Positions 59,461 through 64,000 of a DNA stretch of 64,000 nucleotides are shown piece after piece (within the stretch, counting starts at the first letter, position 1; the number at the start of each line of letters is the position of its first letter). The notes under the pieces are model-generated. The model worked only from the letters and a program-made list of their open reading frames with translations. It had not been told where the DNA came from and ran no database searches. The position numbers and the translations under genes are program-made. Origin of the DNA: Acanthaster planci (taxonomy: Eukaryota; Echinodermata; Asteroidea; Valvatida; Acanthasteridae); assembly GCF_001949145.1 (NCBI RefSeq), contig NW_019091356.1, positions 1,191,212-1,255,211 on the forward strand, written 5' to 3'.

Positions 59461-61853
59461 TTCTTTTGAAAAACAATAGATCCAGCTCACCTTTGTTGGT
59501 TTAGGAGTGGAGAAAACAAAGTGAGTGCTTGATAAGCCTCTTTAAAGAATGCAATGGAGACATAACATCTGGTGATGATCCTTTGAATCGTAGCATTTTT
59601 TTTTCTTTTCCTAAAGGTTATTTCACAATATCATATCTTTCAGCGGCTTTTTGAATGATCACTACTCGTTAAGTAAAGTAAATAAATAACCATTTAATAA
59701 CACCTCACTACAAATTCTTTATCGTGATTGACAAAGAGCCAGTCACATGATATTCTCTATTTTAGCCCGGTGCGACTATAACCGCAGCAAGCAAAGTAGG
59801 CCCACGCGTGGCCATCGGGGTTGCTTGCAAATTGTGCTGGCGCGGCGCGCCGTCGCGTGCGAAGAACTTGCGCAACAGAGCTCGGTTCATATATTTTGTG
59901 AAGATGTAGTTTAGTAAAGGGCTGCTGCATTTTTAACAAATTTCCTCGCCAAATTGACGTATTTGTATATGTAGTTAGACCAGATTAATCAATTATAGCT
60001 AAAATCAAGCAAAATACGTGGGGACAATTTTATAAAACAAACATCGACTGCTTTATCTTCTGGTATAATAAAACTAGCTTCCCTCGGGGATCCATGGAGC
60101 ATTCCATTTTTCATGTGGCGAAATAGTCAATATTTGTATAATATCATGACTTTTTAATATTATCAGATTATAAGCAGATGTTCAGTGATAGGTTTGTGAT
60201 TATCAAACATTTACATTTCAAGATATCTTCTTTTCTCTTCACTATTTGACGCCGTTATGAAAGTGTTTGCCCTTAACTGTTTTTTTCACTTTTCAAGAAA
60301 GCTGTTGCGTCAGCCATTGAAGTAAGTGGTTGCAAATTGTGTTTTTTAATCTTTGTACGAACGTCGACACAAAATGTTTCTTTCAGTGGATCGTAATTTT
60401 TATCGCTTCGGTTTTACGCACCTGGCAAGAAAAGATAGCTCTCATAAATTTTCTAATTTGCTTAAATTTCAAACTATTAAACTGATGTGTTGATAAAACT
60501 TTGTGATCCGCAGAACCAACGAGCCCTGCCCGTCGAAGTTGTAACACCATAAACATATGAGGGGTGCTGCGTTGCTGTTTTGGGCGCTGCCGTGTGATGC
60601 TGAAAGCATTAGATGGTTATGGAATGGAATAAATAATGAATATTATAGGCAAAGTGTGGTTGTATACCCTGTCAAGAGCATAATAACCCCCCCAAAAAAG
60701 AGAAAGTATATGTAAATACATAGTTATTTTTAGTGATACAACAGCTATGGGTTATGATCACCCATTGGTATGGGATTTGTTTCAGTGGAAGGGTTCATAG
60801 TAAATTTGCGAGGAAATGGGATAAGTTGGGCGCATCGTGAACGGTGCACCATACAATTTCAGACATCTCTCTCAAATAAAGTTTTTTATTCGGTCTGAAG
60901 GGCTATATGGTTACATGAGGAGCACACAATTCTGTCCGAGCTCTTTTCACTTTCTGATTTGGTTTCAGATGAAACATTGCAACGGTGAACCATGAAAAAA
61001 AAAGAAAAAGATGTGAGTGACTCTCCCTTTTTCAGTTGAGGTGGTGTATGTTTGTCTCACTTGTGGTATGTGGGACACAGACATACGAGTCTACTTGTAG
61101 TCCATGTTCCACCGGAGGGAGAGAGATCCTTGTTAAATTGTCAAGTATGGTGCACGGTAGGCCTAAACTTAGAAGTAGAACACACACCGTGTGAGGACTC
61201 AAGACAGTTACGCCATCCTATCCTGGAGGAAATAGGGGATCATGGAAACCAAGGACGAATCGGGACAGACGCGGGTGGTTACGATCTGTTCAGACCATAT
61301 TTGAAGAATTTCAAACTCTGCAATTCTATACTTTTCAATACAATTCACGTCAAAACGCTAAAATGTCTCTAATTTTCACAACAGATTTGAAAACTGTTGA
61401 CTTAATTGCCTGCCAAAACAATGCATCCTGTGTGTACGTGACACATAGAATATCACATTGACATAAATAATCCACGGGATCTGTGTCTTTTTTTCATATT
61501 ATGCAGTGCATCTTTGGGGAGTCAGTCTCGTACAAAAACCAGGCATCGGTAGAGGGTTTTACCTGACAATTAACGATACCTCAGTGTTTGTTACACAAAA
61601 GACACTGTTGTGCTGAAGAAACTCTCGGGAATTAATCCCCCCCCCAAAAAAACAAAGAATGAATGAAAAGAAAAACATGCCTGTGATATCAGATGCTAGC
61701 TTAGGAACGAAACATGTTTAGAGATTCCAACCTTGCTGAATGATGAGAGAGCCCGAGGTTATCGAGAATAATTGTCAAAAAGTGTAACATTGTGCATGTA
61801 TTTGCAAAGTGTCTAGCGCCCTCTAGCTCTGTAATTTTGTAAGCGTAATCAAA
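59461..61853. other. Divergent spacer between the lectin-phosphatase gene and EMC6
   Basis: AT-rich, with no conserved coding block or known repeat family. A short CG-rich patch occurs at 59835-59865. Frames here (for example 61052-61372) show no family resemblance. Confidence 0.45.
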
Positions 61854-61905
61854 ATGGCGACCAGCAGAGGGCTTCACGCACGCACGGATTTGCAAGTTCC
61901 AAACG
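61854..61905 (+). CDS. EMC6: Possible first coding exon of EMC6
   Basis: AAAATGGCGACCAGC opens 17 codons (MATSRGLHARTDLQVPN) to a donor G|GTATTT at 61905, phase 1, which matches the phase-1 acceptor of the certain EMC6 exon at 63111 and gives VPN-EPIVYN. The family N-terminus is short and variable, so only phase, start context and position support it. Confidence 0.45.
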
Positions 61906-62550
61906 GTATTTATTAGTTCTATTTTACATACAGGTTGTACGAATTACGATTCTCCCACAAATAGATTTAAGCACATTAATCAAATTAGACACACATGTAC
62001 ATCACAGCGTGAGTTCAGTATTAGGACGCGATGACGTTGATTGAATTCAATTCATCGTCCATTCTCGAACATGTTGATAGCAGGCTAGGCCTGAAATGAA
62101 ATCGAAGTGAAGGGCCAGCGGAGAGATTTTACTTTAATACCTCCAATTTTTTGCCTTTTTTGCTGCACCATAGCTCAAACAGACATTTGGACATACAAAA
62201 GATTGCCATTTAAACTGAGCTAGGTCTAAATATGGATTTGCATAATTTAAAAGGCGTTGGGACCTGTGGGTGATGGACGCAAATCTACTTCTTTTCTCAG
62301 AAATAAGCATAATAAAAGTATACCTATCCATGATATCAGTTTGTGTTTTTTTTTGGAAAAGCGTAACCAGTGATATGAGGTATATAGGCATTTATTTTAG
62401 TGGCCGGGTATTTATCAATTTTGATGCCAATACTGACAGGGAACCCATACAATATTGTGTTATAATTACCAAATTTGCCCTCTGAAATAGATTCAGTACA
62501 TGGTCTGGTGGTAATAGTAGCTAAACATGTTAAGTACAATGCTAACTTTG

Positions 62551-62580
62551 AGCATGGAGGTAGAATTCTACCTCCATGCT
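62551..62580. repeat. Near-perfect 30-base palindrome
   Basis: CATGGAGGTAGAATTCTACC continues into TCCATG, a self-complementary block centred on GAATTC. It lies in the putative EMC6 first intron. Confidence 0.7.
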
Positions 62581-62740
62581 TTGAGACCCGGGCTCCATGC
62601 CTTTGCTCGACTGTCCTGGGCATTTTGTAATTTTTCCCACTTGTGCCCCCCCCCAAAAAGTGCACGATTATCCTTTTATTTATAATTGATTTCTATAATA
62701 CATTACAGGATATTTCTATTTATTTTCTTGATTATAGCTC

Positions 62741-62935
62741 TTGAGAGAAGGTCCCAAATTGCACTAATTCTAAATTCCATTTCGTAAATATGATGTCAGC
62801 ATCACCACCATCTGGTTGCTGGTGATGCTGACATCATATTTTCTTTTTTTTTCCTCAATATTTTGTTTTGAGAGAAGGTCCCAAATTGCACTAATTCTAA
62901 ATTCCATCTCGTAAATATAATGTCAGCGTCACCAT
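62741..62935. repeat. Direct repeat pair with an embedded 21-bp hairpin
   Basis: Two copies (62741-62810 and 62868-62935, offset 127 bases) share TTGAGAGAAGGTCCCAAATT and GCACTAATTCTAAATTCCAT. Between them, 62787-62807 and 62820-62840 are perfect 21-base inverted repeats (AATATGATGTCAGCATCACC start) around a 12-base loop. It is probably the remains of an inserted foldback element. Confidence 0.7.
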
Positions 62936-63110
62936 CAACCAGATGCAGATTTGCAGTGTTAAAATTTCTGAGGATCCAAAACACTTACAGAAGGTGTTCA
63001 TGTGCAACAGCAAAATCATATCGGGATCATGGACCAGTCAAATATCAAGGATTCTGAGTACAGAGTTAAAACTTGTTTAGTAAATTTTGTTTAAATTTCA
63101 TTTCTTGCAG

Positions 63111-63983
63111 AGCCAATCGTCTACAATGAACTCGCAATTCGTACCAACATGTCCATATTGTCGTACTGGTAAGGGTCTCGCCTGCTCTGCTGTTTAACTT
63201 GGATGTCCCACTTTGGTTTAATATGTACCAATTAAGTGTATTCCAAAAATCATTGCTTCAAAAGTGAGAAGTTGAGTACAATTGGAACATTTCATAGGTG
63301 TGCCCACAGTCCACGTACTTGTAAAGATGGTCCTTTTTTTCCAATTTCATTGCCTGGCTGGGAGAGAATACATGTAAGTCTGCCTGACGGAAATGGTTCT
63401 GTGATGAATCCACACTTCCTTCTGAAATGGTTCTCTTTCTTGCCCTGTCATTTGCCTGTCCTGCTTGTACCACTCTCATTTGTCTATTTAAAACAGGAAT
63501 TAAACATACTCAACAAAATCCAAGGGAATATTGAATTACAAGAGATGTTCATGAAAGTATTGACCGTGTTTCATTCATCCTGCTGAGCTTCCCAGTTGTT
63601 ACTATTTATCAATGGCTTCATATGATTTACCAAGGTTCACAATATGCCATACTGAATAAAACTGGTAAGCTTCCTTTTAAAAACTACACATTTAAGGGTG
63701 TACATGATGACATAATAATGGCCCATTCGTGTTGAGTTCCTTGCGGTTTCTATTCATGATAAGGAACTTTTACTTGTATTAGATAGCCCAAAGCCAGTCT
63801 CCCAAAAGTTCATGGTCTCATAAGTGCGCTCACTGCTCCTTAAATATCCACCCTTTTCCTTCTGTTCTTTGGTACGACAGTCGCACCTTTGTGTCGGCCC
63901 TCTCGGGCTCATCGGCAGGGATTCTGGGATTGACGGGACTGGAAGGGTTCATTTTCTACTTCATTGTCTCGTTTGTCTTCTCC
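63111..63983 (+). CDS. EMC6: ER membrane protein complex subunit 6, exons (3' end outside window)
   Basis: Exons 63111-63168 and 63881-63983 join in phase to [19 protein letters not shown], then [20 protein letters not shown] and [13 protein letters not shown]. This is the conserved core of EMC6 (family form [27 protein letters not shown]), the small membrane subunit of the ER insertase EMC, including its first transmembrane helix. The last exon ends in the donor GTAAGT at 63984, so the C-terminal half lies beyond the window. The upstream part is the candidate exon at 61854. Confidence 0.93.
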
Positions 63984-64000
63984 GTAAGTATTTTTCACCT

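Overview
The window looks like nuclear DNA of an invertebrate deuterostome. Genes are split into many short exons with GT/AG introns, untranslated spacers are AT-rich, and introns carry short inverted-repeat elements and tRNA-derived SINEs. The recurrent AGGCCTA string and the gene set make an echinoderm my best guess, but this is an inference. Exon borders below were worked out by hand from splice signals, reading phase and protein-family conservation; there is no transcript evidence.

Layout. (1) 118-1858 (+): the last five exons of a cathepsin L-type cysteine protease whose start lies outside the window. (2) 4883-25367 (-): a large secreted mosaic matrix protein. Its exons encode a signal peptide plus an NTR/NtA-like domain (24848-25367), a TSP1 repeat, a collagen-type TSPN/laminin-G domain, a Thr/Pro-rich linker, two more TSP1 repeats and six EGF repeats. 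The NTR exon is phase-compatible with the rest, but an 8.5 kb gap separates them. (3) 27511-36105 (-): an SV2-like 12-TM protein with the pentapeptide-type luminal loop; 11 exons add up to 738 aa. (4) 38281-40306 (+): a short F-box/LRR protein. (5) 41667-45426 (-): ribulose-phosphate 3-epimerase, 229 aa, convergent with (4), with a possible extra 5' coding exon at 45941-46027. (6) 48839-49702 (+): a 125-aa secreted two-EF-hand protein. (7) 52466-59330 (-): 12 exons in perfect phase that predict one 622-aa secreted protein with a signal peptide, a C-type lectin domain and a complete alkaline phosphatase. (8) 61854-63983 (+): the first exons of EMC6, running off the right end.

The most notable observation is the lectin-alkaline phosphatase fusion. 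The phosphatase exons have no signal peptide of their own, the lectin has no stop codon and ends in a consensus donor, and the phases match. The mosaic NTR-TSP1-TSPN-TSP1-EGF protein is second. Among non-coding features, at least five families of foldback (MITE-like) elements and a tRNA-derived SINE family occur as two or more copies, or as clear hairpins. The spliced RPE gene carries an element in most of its introns.

The genes are ordinary neighbours rather than an operon, and no common pathway links them. Several (cathepsin, matrix mosaic, EF-hand, lectin-phosphatase) are secreted products.
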